The notes below the pieces were generated by a model that did no database searches, was not told the origin of the DNA, and was given only the letters and a program-made list of their open reading frames with translations. Position numbers and translations under genes: made by a program. Of a DNA stretch of 64,000 nucleotides, positions 44,328 through 53,295 are shown in pieces. Position 1 is the stretch's first letter. Each line of letters opens with the position of its first letter. Source of the DNA: an uncultured Clostridia bacterium (GTDB taxonomy: Bacteria; Bacillota; Clostridia; Oscillospirales; Acutalibacteraceae); the NCBI GenBank assembly GCA_947369085.1, contig CANBJR010000005.1, positions 22,936 through 86,935 of the forward strand, read 5' to 3'.

Positions 44328-44999
44328 ATGAAAAAATTTTTATTTCTTATTCTGTCATTAATTAACGCCGCATTGACGGCAGTATATGTTTCGTTTGCAC
44401 CGCTTGAAATTGTGCCGTCACACTACAACATCGAGGGAGTTGCAGACGGTTATTCGTCAAAGTGGCTTGTAATGATTATGCCCTGTATTTTGATTGTGCT
44501 GGGAATAATCTATCTTATTTACGGCTTTGTTGCCGAGCATTACGAAAATCTGCTGAAAAATCAGAAGTATGTCGGCAGAATAGTGCTTGCAATATTCCTG
44601 TATTTCCTGATTGATTTCTGGTACCTGACAGTTACCTGCATAAGCGGAGCAACCCAAATGGGAAATGCTTTTGAATACATTCTAGCGGCAGCATCAGGCG
44701 CACTTATGCTGTTTATCAGCAATATGCTCCCGAAGGTTAAGCAAAACAGCACGCTCGGAATAAAAACCAAAGCAACGCTGTCAAGCGAAACGGTGTGGAA
44801 GAAAACCCACAAGCTCGGCGGCTACCTCGGTGTGATTTCGGGTGCAGTTATGTTTATACTCGCAATTGTCGGAATGATTTTTAAGCTCAACGGTTGGGCT
44901 GTACTTTTAGGCGGACTCGGCTTGTTCATCGTTGTTGCCTGCATAATCCCGTGTATTTATGCATCAGTTCTTTATTCAAAAGAGAAAAAGCAAATGTAA
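44328..44999 (+). CDS. sdpI: SdpI-like membrane protein (DUF1648 plus SdpI)
   Basis: A 223-residue protein with about six membrane segments. The N-terminal part has the DUF1648 pattern 'VPSHYNIEGVADGYSSKW'; the C-terminal SdpI part has 'KQNSTLGIKTKATLSSETVW', cited here only to show the family pattern 'N..LGI.T..T.....W'. In Bacillus it confers immunity to the SdpC cannibalism toxin and signals to SdpR. No SdpC-like toxin gene was seen nearby, so it may respond to toxins of other strains or to envelope stress. Confidence 0.88.
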   Translation: MKKFLFLILSLINAALTAVYVSFAPLEIVPSHYNIEGVADGYSSKWLVMIMPCILIVLGIIYLIYGFVAEHYENLLKNQKYVGRIVLAIFLYFLIDFWYLTVTCISGATQMGNAFEYILAAASGALMLFISNMLPKVKQNSTLGIKTKATLSSETVWKKTHKLGGYLGVISGAVMFILAIVGMIFKLNGWAVLLGGLGLFIVVACIIPCIYASVLYSKEKKQM

Positions 45000-45185
45000 A
45001 ATTAATTATTTGGTAGGTTTTGAAACATGTAAAAAACGGGCTGTTACAGAAGTTCGTTTTTTTGAGTGTGGAGTGGCTGAATAATTAACAATTTATGATC
45101 GCTCCGCTCCGAATTTGTAATAGTGCGTGTTGTTTTGGAAAGTATGTTTGCCGAATTTATGTTGATATATTGGTTATATTTTATC

Positions 45186-45384
45186 TCTGCGGCGAAGCCG
45201 CATATAATATAAATAAATTCGGAATTTAAACTTTTGATTTATAGCACGCTATTCACTCGACCATAACTCCACACTAAAATATATGAAGTTAAGTTGTATC
45301 CTGTGTCAGAATTAGAAAAATGTCTGACTCCCGAGATACCGAGCTATAATTTATAGCCGACTTATATAACGTTTAAAAAAAGAA
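45186..45384 (-). repeat. Dispersed intergenic repeat, long copy D (minus orientation)
   Basis: On the minus strand: AAACGTTATATAAGTCGG, GCTCGGTATCTCGGGAGTC, ACAGGATACAACTTAACTTC, ATATATTTTAGTGTGGAG, TTATGGTCGAGTG, GCGTGCTATAAATCAAAAG and a final GCGGCTTCGCCGCAG hairpin. Almost the same 200 bp lie at 48941-49150 in the opposite orientation, on the other side of gapA and rny. Confidence 0.85.
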
Positions 45385-45447
45385 AAATGTCTGACTCCCG
45401 AGATACCGAGTTATGATTTAAAACCGACCCATATGACGGTTTAAAAA
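45385..45447 (-). repeat. Dispersed intergenic repeat, partial copy E in tandem with D
   Basis: On the minus strand: AAACCGTCATATGGGTCGG and ACTCGGTATCTCGGGAGTC with AGACATTTTT, about the first 60 bp of the element. It lies between copy D and the gapA terminator. Confidence 0.75.
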
Positions 45448-45456
45448 GACGTATAA

Positions 45457-45496
45457 AAAAGGCTGTCGCAAATTTGACATTTGCAACAGCCCTTTT
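45457..45496 (-). terminator. Terminator of gapA
   Basis: On the minus strand GGCTGTTGCAAAT and ATTTGCGACAGCC form a 13-bp stem (one mismatch pair) followed by T6. The stem also precedes a T run on the plus strand, so it could work both ways. Confidence 0.88.
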
Positions 45497-45528
45497 ATTA
45501 TAATTTTAATCTAAATTAAAAGTTACGA

Positions 45529-46560
45529 TTAACCTAATTCAGCAAAATACTTGATTGTTCTAACCATCTGGCTTGTGTATGAGTTTTCGTTGTCATACCA
45601 CGAAACAACCTGTACCTCATAAAGGTCGTCAGCAATCTTTGAAACCATTGTCTGTGTAGCATCAAAGAGTGAGCCGTACTTCATACCGATAACGTCTGAA
45701 GAAACAATCGGATCCTCGTTGTAGCCGAATGACTCAGAAGCAGCAGCCTTCATAGCAGCGTTGATGCCTTCAACTGTAACGTCTGTGCCCTTAACAACAG
45801 CTGTAAGAATTGTTGTTGAACCGGTGGGAACGGGTACACGCTGAGCTGAACCGATGAGCTTGCCGTTGAGCTCGGGAATTACAAGACCGATAGCCTTAGC
45901 AGCGCCTGTTGAGTTAGGAACGATGTTAGCAGCACCTGCTCTTGCTCTTCTGAGGTCGCCCTTTCTGTGAGGACCGTCAAGAATCATCTGGTCGCCTGTG
46001 TAAGCGTGAATTGTAGACATAATACCGCTCTGGATTTCAGCATACTTGTTAAGAGTATCAGCCATAGGAGCGAGGCAGTTTGTTGTGCAGGAAGCAGCAG
46101 AAATAATTGTGTCGTCTGCTGTAAGAGTATTTTCGTTTACGCTGTAAACGATTGTCTTAAGGTCGCTGCCTGCGGGAGCAGAAATAACAACCTTCTTAGC
46201 GCCTGCGTCAAGGTGAGCCTGGCTCTTAGCCTTTGAGCAGTAGAAGCCTGTGCACTCTAAAACAACGTCTACGCCGATTTCGCCCCAAGGAAGCTCAGCA
46301 GCGTTGGGCTTAGCATAAATTGTGATTTCCTTGCCGTCAACGATGATTGAACCTTCGCCTGCTTCTACAGTGTGAAGACCTTCACCGATTCTACCGCAGT
46401 AACCGCCCTGTGCTGTGTCATACTTAAGAAGGTTAGCGAGCATTTTAGGATCTGTAAGATCGTTGATTGCTACTACTTCGTAACCCTCAGCGCCGAACAT
46501 CTGTCTGAAAGCAAGACGTCCGATACGGCCGAAGCCGTTAATTGCAACTTTAACTGACAT
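45529..46560 (-). CDS. gapA: Glyceraldehyde-3-phosphate dehydrogenase, type I
   Basis: Glycolytic oxidation and phosphorylation of glyceraldehyde 3-phosphate with NAD+. 343 residues. The NAD-binding 'GFGRIGR' is at 9-15 and the catalytic Cys158 lies in '[11 protein letters not shown]'. AGGAGGAA precedes ATG 46560. It stands alone, not in a gap-pgk-tpi operon. Strong codon bias (gct, aac, cgt) points to high expression. A palindrome lies about 95 bp upstream. Confidence 0.97.
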   Translation of the reverse strand: MSVKVAINGFGRIGRLAFRQMFGAEGYEVVAINDLTDPKMLANLLKYDTAQGGYCGRIGEGLHTVEAGEGSIIVDGKEITIYAKPNAAELPWGEIGVDVVLECTGFYCSKAKSQAHLDAGAKKVVISAPAGSDLKTIVYSVNENTLTADDTIISAASCTTNCLAPMADTLNKYAEIQSGIMSTIHAYTGDQMILDGPHRKGDLRRARAGAANIVPNSTGAAKAIGLVIPELNGKLIGSAQRVPVPTGSTTILTAVVKGTDVTVEGINAAMKAAASESFGYNEDPIVSSDVIGMKYGSLFDATQTMVSKIADDLYEVQVVSWYDNENSYTSQMVRTIKYFAELG

Positions 46561-47305
46561 AATAAATTCCTCCTAAAAATTTAAGGTATTTTTATTATAT
46601 TACATTTTTTTCATTTCTTCAATAGTTTGATAAAGAATTAACGAAAAAATTTTTGATTTTTACAAAATATGTAAAAATCACGATTTTATCTGCTGTTTTT
46701 GGTTTATTATTTTTTATCACTTGACAAAATGACGATGTTTTTTACAGATACGCAATTAATTATCTGCAAAAATGCCATACTTATTCTTGACAATCTAAAA
46801 TAATTATTATAAAATTAGTATAGAATTCCGTAATTGCGGTTTTCGGCAAGAAACAACGCTTGATTTTGTTTTTTGCTACTTTTAATCAGACTCTTTACAG
46901 AGCCGTTTTTATAGATATTTTTTATTATTTTTTACTTTATAGCAAACTGCTTCGAAACGGTTAAGCAAAACAGGTTTAACAACATCAATCTGTATGCTTA
47001 AATTGCGTGTAGAAGCACACAACTTGTAACATTTTTGTTTTTTTATATGCTTTAGATTATGGGAAGTGTCTGAAACGCAGTTTTTGATTTTCGGAACACC
47101 TGTAATTGATTTAAAGAGGAAAATATTGGCTGTTACTGCGTATTAAGGTAACGTTTAGTTTTGATTTACTGTACCTTTATACGCCCTGAATTTAAAAAAT
47201 ATGATGTAAAATGTAAAATTGAATATCTTAAACGGCACCTTTAAAGGTTTTGTGATTGGTAATTAAATTTATGAAACAAAGATTTAAACTAAGGAGGTGT
47301 CCGAA
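46561..47305. promoter_or_regulatory. 745-bp intergenic region between gapA and rny
   Basis: The region is AT-rich and holds no frame that I can support. GATTTTTACA-AAATA-TGTAAAAATC (46655-46679) is a perfect 10-bp inverted repeat in the gapA upstream region and may be an operator. A promoter toward rny is suggested by TTGACA at 46787-46792 and TATAAA about 15-17 bases on (46808), which would leave a leader of nearly 490 bases. No known riboswitch was recognised in it. Confidence 0.55.
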
Positions 47306-48859
47306 ATGCAGTTATGGATTGCCATTATCTGCATTGTTGCTGCGGTGTTAATCGGCGGTGCGGCAGGTGTTTTTCTTGGTATTGCAATCAGAAAAAACAC
47401 GGCTGAAAAAGAAATCGGCAGTGCTGAAGAAGAAGCAAGAAAAATTGTTGCCGAAGCTATAAAAGCTGCCGAAGCCAAGAAAAAAGAGGTAGTTCTTGAG
47501 GGTAAGGACGAGGTTCATCGCTTCAGAACCGAAAGCGAAAAAGAAATTTCCGACAGGCGCAAGGAAGTTCAGCGTCAGGAACGCCGTATTCAGCAAAAGG
47601 AAGAAACTCTCGACCGCAAGCTCGACCATATGGAGCAGAAGGAAGAGAAAGTAAGCAAAAAGCTCAAGGAAGCAGAGGCTAAGCTTGATGAGGTCGAAAC
47701 CCTCAAGAAGAGCCAGTTTGAAATGCTTGAGAAAATTTCGGGATATACTGCTGAACAGGCAAAAAATTATTTGCTTTCACAGCTTGAAAATGAGCTTGCT
47801 CACGAGAAATCGGTTAAGATTATGGAATATACCGAACAGCTCAAGGAGGAAGCCGACGATAAGGCGAAAAATATTATTTCGCTTGCTATTCAGCGACTTG
47901 CCGCTGAGCAGGTTGCCGAGGCTACAATTTCTGTTGTTCCGCTTCCAAACGACGAGATGAAAGGTCGTATCATCGGACGTGAGGGAAGAAACATCAGGGC
48001 AATTGAAACACTTACGGGCGTTGATTTAATTATTGACGATACGCCCGAGGCTATCACGCTTTCGTGCTTTGAGCCGGTAAGACGTGAGATTGCCAGAATC
48101 GCACTTGAAAAGCTTATTTCTGACGGACGTATTCATCCGGCAAGAATTGAAGAAACAATCGAAAAGGCAAAGCGTGAGGTTGACGCTACAATCAAGCACG
48201 AGGGCGAAAGAGTTGTGCTTGAGGCAGGCGTTCATAATGTTCATCCCGAGCTTGTTAAACTGCTCGGCAGACTTCGCTATCGTACAAGCTACGGTCAGAA
48301 CGTGCTTAATCATTCTCTTGAGGTTTCCTATCTTGCAGGAATGATGGCAAGCGAGCTTGGCCTTGACCCGACAATTGCAAAGCGTGCGGGCTTGCTTCAC
48401 GATATAGGCAAGTCAATCGACCACGAGGTTGAGGGTACGCACATTCAGATAGGCGTTGATCTTGCGAGAAAATACAAGGAAAGTGACGCTGTAATCCACG
48501 CTATACATGCCCACCACGGTGATGTTGAGGCTAAGACGATAGTTGCCTGTCTTGTTCAGGCGGCTGACGCACTTTCTGCCGCACGTCCCGGTGCAAGACG
48601 TGAAAATGTAGAAAACTATATCAAACGCTTACAGATGCTTGAAGAGGTTGCTTCCTCGTTTGACGGAGTTGAGCATACATTTGCTATTCAGGCGGGCAGA
48701 GAGGTTCGTGTAATGGTTAAACCCGAGATAGTAAACGACGAGCGTATGATTCCGCTTGCAAGAGAAATCTGCAAGAAGATTGAAGAAGAGCTTGAATATC
48801 CCGGACAGATTAAGGTTAATATTATCCGTGAGAACAGGGCAACCGATTACGCAAAATAA
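47306..48859 (+). CDS. rny: Ribonuclease Y
   Basis: Membrane-bound endoribonuclease that starts mRNA decay in Firmicutes. 517 residues: an N-terminal membrane anchor (about 1-27), a long charged coiled coil (about 35-195), a KH domain ('[17 protein letters not shown]' near 220) and an HD hydrolase domain ('[12 protein letters not shown]' near 370). ATG 47306 has AAGGAGG eight bases upstream; the GTG at 47297 overlaps it. It is monocistronic and ends in a strong terminator. Confidence 0.96.
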   Translation: MQLWIAIICIVAAVLIGGAAGVFLGIAIRKNTAEKEIGSAEEEARKIVAEAIKAAEAKKKEVVLEGKDEVHRFRTESEKEISDRRKEVQRQERRIQQKEETLDRKLDHMEQKEEKVSKKLKEAEAKLDEVETLKKSQFEMLEKISGYTAEQAKNYLLSQLENELAHEKSVKIMEYTEQLKEEADDKAKNIISLAIQRLAAEQVAEATISVVPLPNDEMKGRIIGREGRNIRAIETLTGVDLIIDDTPEAITLSCFEPVRREIARIALEKLISDGRIHPARIEETIEKAKREVDATIKHEGERVVLEAGVHNVHPELVKLLGRLRYRTSYGQNVLNHSLEVSYLAGMMASELGLDPTIAKRAGLLHDIGKSIDHEVEGTHIQIGVDLARKYKESDAVIHAIHAHHGDVEAKTIVACLVQAADALSAARPGARRENVENYIKRLQMLEEVASSFDGVEHTFAIQAGREVRVMVKPEIVNDERMIPLAREICKKIEEELEYPGQIKVNIIRENRATDYAK

Positions 48860-48906
48860 TTATGACAAAAACCGACTTTAGGTTTACATATTTGAATATT
48901 TAAAAT

Positions 48907-48942
48907 CAACCGACAACGCTTTTTGGCGTTGCCGGTTTTTTT
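48907..48942 (+). terminator. Rho-independent terminator of rny
   Basis: AACCGACAACGC and GCGTTGCCGGTT pair (one G-U) around TTTTTG, followed by T7. Repeat copy F begins at the T run. Confidence 0.92.
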
Positions 48943-49150
48943 AAAACGTTATATAGGTCGGATTTGAATTAAACGTCGGTATCTCGGTAACTGTACATTA
49001 ATTAGACTCTAACGCAGGATACAACTTAACTTCATATATTTTAGTGTTGAGTGTGAAGAGTGGAGTGTGGAGTTATGGTCGAGTGGACAGCGTGCTATAA
49101 ATCAAAAGACAAATTCCCAAATTTATTTATATGCGGCTTTGCCGCAGTGA
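48941..49150 (+). repeat. Dispersed intergenic repeat, long copy F
   Basis: AAAACGTTATATAGGTCGG, CGTCGGTATCTCGGTAAC, GCAGGATACAACTTAACTTC, ATATATTTTAGTGTTGAG, AGTTATGGTCGAGTG, GCGTGCTATAAATCAAAAG and GCGGCTTTGCCGCAG. It is the inverted partner of copy D. A GGGGACGGGTTCCTACACGTCCC hairpin module follows near 49193-49215; no gene was found up to 49372. Confidence 0.85.
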
Positions 49151-49381
49151 TGAAACATAATCAATATATCAATGTTGACGTAGGGGACGGGTTCCTACAC
49201 GTCCCAAAACGTTACCAATATATCAACATATAATTCGGGCAAACGTTTTATCAGCATAAACCGACTTGTGAACTCAATTTACCATTCGAGGTACTCGACC
49301 GACTTTGTTGTCGCACAACTGTTTTGTTGCATATATTGGTATAGAGCCTGTAAAATATAGGCTAGGAAAGGAATGAATTTA

Positions 49382-50203
49382 ATGGGAGTTGTGCACTCCA
49401 ACAAAGAGGTTTATCCGTCAAAAATCGAATGCGGCGGATTATTTAAGATAAAATTAACAGTTACGGCAGAACCCGAAGACGACAAAGGCGGTTACAAGCC
49501 AGGAGCAACGGATATTGTTATTACAGATAAGGTAAATGACTGCTTCAAGATTGTTGCAGTATCAACACCGTCAAAGGGAACAGCAAGCCTGATTGATGAA
49601 AAAACACTTGAATGGAAAATTGCAGTTCTCGGCGACAAAAAAAGTGAAACTGCAACACTTGAATTTACTGTTCAGCACGTTGGTTCCTGTACAGGAAGCA
49701 TAGAAGCCAACGAATCTGTAACCTACACCGACAAGGAACGTCATAAGGTTACATTCCCGTCGCCGAAAATTGAGGTTGAATGCGGAGTAGTTGTTGTTCC
49801 CGAGGGTTGCCCTGCACCCGCAAATGTTATAATCGGCGGCTGTGACGATACAGTTGAGATTGACGCAGGAAAAATAGATTTAGAGTCCTTAGGACGTATT
49901 CTTCAGGTAGATGTAACGCTGAAAAACGTTTGCCCTCACAAAAGAGTGGCTCTGGCTGTAATTGTCACCGAAGTAGATTCAAAAGAAAAAGAGCATAAAC
50001 GAGGTATGAAAATCCTGACAATTCCCGAACACACAAGGCCCACCTGTCAGGATGTTGAAGTTCGCTGTATAAAGTTTGTACTTCCCGAATTGCTCGACGC
50101 TTCGGGTTCAACAACTTCAATATGCGACAGCAGAAAATTTAAGGTAAGATTTATCTCTCACTATATTGACAACGATTTTGCCTGCTGTGACGTTATTATG
50201 TAA
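49382..50203 (+). CDS. DUF11-like beta-sandwich protein without signal peptide
   Basis: A protein of about 273 residues. Residues 1-130 resemble DUF11/isopeptide-type Ig-like domains ('TDIVITDKVNDCFKIVAVS' and 'ATLEFTVQHVGSCTGSIE', cited as family pattern), and the second half has conserved Cys ('NVCPHKRVALAVIV', 'CQDVEVRCIKFVLPE'). From memory similar two-part sequences sit behind VWA domains in larger clostridial proteins; here that VWA part is absent. No signal peptide or membrane segment is seen. I use ATG 49382 (GAAAGGAATGAATTTA before it); ATG 49373 is also possible. Function unknown. Confidence 0.65.
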   Translation: MGVVHSNKEVYPSKIECGGLFKIKLTVTAEPEDDKGGYKPGATDIVITDKVNDCFKIVAVSTPSKGTASLIDEKTLEWKIAVLGDKKSETATLEFTVQHVGSCTGSIEANESVTYTDKERHKVTFPSPKIEVECGVVVVPEGCPAPANVIIGGCDDTVEIDAGKIDLESLGRILQVDVTLKNVCPHKRVALAVIVTEVDSKEKEHKRGMKILTIPEHTRPTCQDVEVRCIKFVLPELLDASGSTTSICDSRKFKVRFISHYIDNDFACCDVIM

Positions 50204-50499
50204 ACAATATTCTGAACACTACAAAAGCCTTGCAGACATCAGTTTGCAAGGCTTTAAGAATATTAGATAAATTCTATAATTACAGTAGAACTTATCATTT
50301 AATAATACCTAAATTTCACAAATATAAAAGCATATGACATAATATATGCCCCCGACAGTCGGTCGGCTGTCGGGGATATTTTGTGATTAATGATTTTGAA
50401 GGTGGAGAACTGATGAAATCAAAGATATTTATCTTAACCGAAAAGCAAAATCATCAATCAGAAAAAATAATTGGATTTTGATAGGGTAATTTGACTGCC
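50204..50499 (+). terminator. Intergenic hairpins behind the DUF11-like gene
   Basis: AAAGCCTTGCA and TGCAAGGCTTT (50224-50255) form an 11-bp stem but with only a weak T tract. A second hairpin, CCCCGACAG/CTGTCGGGG (50350-50375), is followed by ATATTTTG. A 22-codon frame at 50413-50481 has GGTGGAG five bases before its ATG, but is too short to call. Confidence 0.6.
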
Positions 50500-53124
50500 T
50501 TACGGGGTGTAAATGTCCCATTTGCCGTTTAGCTTATTGCCGCCCAAGGTGGGAACAAACAAATTTTTGCCGTCTTCTGTTGAAAGGTCAATTGTCTGTG
50601 TTGCGCCCGACCAGTTTGTGCTGTTGACAAACAGGAAGCCTTTTACTCCGTCAATCGGCAAATCATCGTAGAATGTATACGACCAGATGTCGTTGCCCTC
50701 GGGTTCCATCTGAATAAACTCGTTATAAATTCCGAATGACCAGCCGTAAATGTATACGTTGCTCCATTTTGTCTGGCTGTTGTCAAAGTAGATTGTTCTT
50801 TCGTCATCAGGTTCAACATTGGGGTCGTAGGTAGTGTACATTCCCTCGCCGTCGCCTGTAATCTTATAGCAGTTATAATCGCCTCTGCTTCCGAGGTGTT
50901 CCCACTTGTTGAGGATAACACCCGACTGAGTTTCATCATTCCATGGGTCGTTGATGTCAAAATCCTCTTCGGTGGTTTCGTACGGAGTTCTGTATAACGA
51001 AAGCTCTGACCATTCATTGGGAAGCTCTGTGTAGAAACAACCGGTTTCGCCATCGTAATCCATTATCATAAATTCAGCGGTAGCGTCATTGTAAACCCAC
51101 ATTTTTCCGCCCATATCGGTAAGCCACGAAACGTAGTTCGGAACATAGAACATATTGGGCTGAGGTTCGGGGTCAGTCGGGTCAGGATCTGTAGGAGTAA
51201 CTTCTTTTTTGATAAGCTCGCCAATTTTGTAACCCTTAGCACTCTCGTTTTCTGCAAGCCAGTTTTGAAGAATTGTTGCATCTACAACACTGACAGTTCC
51301 ATCACCGTTGATGTCTGCCGCAAACAAATCTGCACCCGAAAGTGTGACAAGCGAGGCAATGTGCTTCTGAATTATTGTAGCATCAGTAACTCTTATGCCG
51401 TCAACACCGTCAGTATTTCCGAGAATATATTCGATATATTCAATCGGAGTTGTGGGTGCAACGTAAATCTCAAGATTATCAATTGCCGCCTGCAAGTCGG
51501 AAGTACACTGCTGAACTTCGGCAGGAGTTGCGTCTTTGTTTGCAATCATCCTTTTTGCAGCTTTCATAGCAGTTGTAAGATTAGCGTACGATTCCTCGGT
51601 ATAAAGACTTGAGTCAATTGCCTCTGCTTTGTCGTAAAGCGCCTGCAACTCGTCTGTGTTAAGGTCAAGATAGCGGAAGGAGTGACCTTTTTCGGCTGCG
51701 TAGGTTTCAGCTGTACTGCCTGTGTAGCCGTAGAGCTTTAAGTTGCTTGTACCTGTGTAGAGGTCAAATACTTCCTTGCCCTTTGCTGCGTCGCCAAAGT
51801 AAACGTCCTTTGAATACACCTTAACCGTGAGCAGGTTTGCTCTGTTGTAAAAAGCACGGTAGCCGATAAGCTTTAAGGATTCGGGAAGCTCAACGGAATT
51901 AAGACTGTCGCCTGCACCGTTAGTTCTGTAAAATGCTTCGTTGCCGATTTTCTGGAGCTGACTGTTTTCGGCAAAGGTAACTGTTGTTAAATTACTGCAA
52001 TTTCTGAATGAACTGTCGTTGATAACGAAAACAGAAGACGGAATTGTAAGGTACATAACCTGACCATTTTCAAAAGCAGAGGTGCCGATTACCGTAACGG
52101 GAAGTCCGTTTATCTCGGCGGGAATATCAACAGTTGCCTGCATTTTATATTCGTCTTTGATTCCTGTGATTTCAACAGCTGTATCGTTATTAATTTTTCT
52201 CCATTTAAAAATAGAGGTATCAGGTTCTGTTGTGGGCTGAGGCTCTGTTGAAGGCTTGGTTGCTTCGGTAGAAGGCTCGGTTGCTTCTGTAGAAGGCTCG
52301 GTTGCTTCGGAGGAAGGCTCGGTTGCTTCGGAGGAAGGTTCGGTAACTTCAGTAGAAGGTTCGGTTACTTCTGTAGAAGGCTCGGTCGATGTTGAAGGTT
52401 CTTCATTAATTTTTACGAAATTGAAGCCTTTAGTATTAGCAAAAGTTTCGGCTGTGCTTCCTGCATAGCCGTGTATTGTGAAATTGGTATTTATATTATT
52501 AAATGCATTATTATCAAAAGTCATATTTTTGCCATAGCAATAAATATTTTGTATTGACGTAGAATTATGAAATACGCTTGTTAATATATTGACATCAGAA
52601 TAGAAATATACATTTTTTAAATTTGTACAGCCGTTCAAAGCATATTTTCTAATTGTTTGAAGTGATTTAGGAAACTTTACTTCCTCCACTGCAGTACATT
52701 GAAATGTACCTGCAACAATATCTTCAATACCTTCATTAAGAATGATATTTTTTAAAGATGTACAATCCCTAAAACAAGATGAACTTGTTTTACTTACAGT
52801 TCCGGGAATATTAACAGATGTAATATCGGCGTTTCCTCGAAATGCAGTGTTTGCTATTGTCGTTACAGAATATTCTACACCATCATTATTTGTAACTTTT
52901 TCGGGAATTACAACATCGGTAGTGCTGTTATCAAAGTCGGTAACTCCAACGGTATATGAACCGTATACTTCGTCAGTAACAGTATAGGTCAAACCATCAA
53001 CAGTAAAAAAGTTTCCTATTGATGCAGATACGGACAAAGGCATAATGCTAAAAACACTGAATACTAAAGCAAGCACCAAGACAACGCTTAACAGCCTTTT
53101 ATGCCGTTGTTTAGCAGCTTTCAT
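50500..53124 (-). CDS. Secreted LRR_5/dockerin protein with starch-binding-like modules
   Basis: An 874-residue exported protein with a classical signal peptide (about 1-37, 'SVFSIMPLSVSA'). Two BspA-type LRR_5 regions (about 75-235 and 300-490) flank a Thr-Glu-Pro-Ser linker (about 241-300). Then come a FIVAR-like helix pair (about 495-560), a type I dockerin with two Ca-loop repeats ('GVDGIRVTDATIIQKHIA' and 'DINGDGTVSVVDATILQ', about 568-640) and a C-terminal part with CBM26-like starch-binding sequence ('TIYFDNSQTKWSNVYIYGW'). ATG 53124 follows AAAGGGTGTC. A dockerin suggests docking to a cohesin scaffold. The neighbour at 53296 has a closely related module. Confidence 0.8.
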   Translation of the reverse strand: MKAAKQRHKRLLSVVLVLALVFSVFSIMPLSVSASIGNFFTVDGLTYTVTDEVYGSYTVGVTDFDNSTTDVVIPEKVTNNDGVEYSVTTIANTAFRGNADITSVNIPGTVSKTSSSCFRDCTSLKNIILNEGIEDIVAGTFQCTAVEEVKFPKSLQTIRKYALNGCTNLKNVYFYSDVNILTSVFHNSTSIQNIYCYGKNMTFDNNAFNNINTNFTIHGYAGSTAETFANTKGFNFVKINEEPSTSTEPSTEVTEPSTEVTEPSSEATEPSSEATEPSTEATEPSTEATKPSTEPQPTTEPDTSIFKWRKINNDTAVEITGIKDEYKMQATVDIPAEINGLPVTVIGTSAFENGQVMYLTIPSSVFVINDSSFRNCSNLTTVTFAENSQLQKIGNEAFYRTNGAGDSLNSVELPESLKLIGYRAFYNRANLLTVKVYSKDVYFGDAAKGKEVFDLYTGTSNLKLYGYTGSTAETYAAEKGHSFRYLDLNTDELQALYDKAEAIDSSLYTEESYANLTTAMKAAKRMIANKDATPAEVQQCTSDLQAAIDNLEIYVAPTTPIEYIEYILGNTDGVDGIRVTDATIIQKHIASLVTLSGADLFAADINGDGTVSVVDATILQNWLAENESAKGYKIGELIKKEVTPTDPDPTDPEPQPNMFYVPNYVSWLTDMGGKMWVYNDATAEFMIMDYDGETGCFYTELPNEWSELSLYRTPYETTEEDFDINDPWNDETQSGVILNKWEHLGSRGDYNCYKITGDGEGMYTTYDPNVEPDDERTIYFDNSQTKWSNVYIYGWSFGIYNEFIQMEPEGNDIWSYTFYDDLPIDGVKGFLFVNSTNWSGATQTIDLSTEDGKNLFVPTLGGNKLNGKWDIYTP
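52250..52396 (-). repeat. 21-bp coding minisatellite in the Thr-Glu-Pro-Ser linker
   Basis: About seven tandem 21-bp units on the minus strand encode 'EPSTEVT', 'EPSSEAT' and 'EPSTEAT'. Neighbouring units differ by single bases, so the array probably changes in length by slippage. It separates the two LRR_5 regions. Confidence 0.85.
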
Positions 53125-53295
53125 AATTGACACCCTTTCGAATAATATATAATATATTTTAAATTATAAAAATGTCCTATAAAACTCATATAGGGAGCGG
53201 CAAAAATTGCCGCACCCACAGTTTACGAGACTGCACGAGATTAGTTATTAATTAGTAATAAAGCAGACTTAATTAGTTTGTTTAATTATGGATTA

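Noticed and set aside
50413..50481. 22-codon frame with a good ribosome site
   Set aside because: Too short, with no recognisable features or conservation evidence.
52230..52400. CRISPR-like array
   Set aside because: The repeats are contiguous 21-bp coding units without spacers; no cas genes are present.
52256..52468. Plus-strand frame of Val-Glu-Gly-Ser repeats
   Set aside because: It is the antisense reading of the 21-bp Thr-Glu-Pro-Ser minisatellite in the LRR/dockerin gene.
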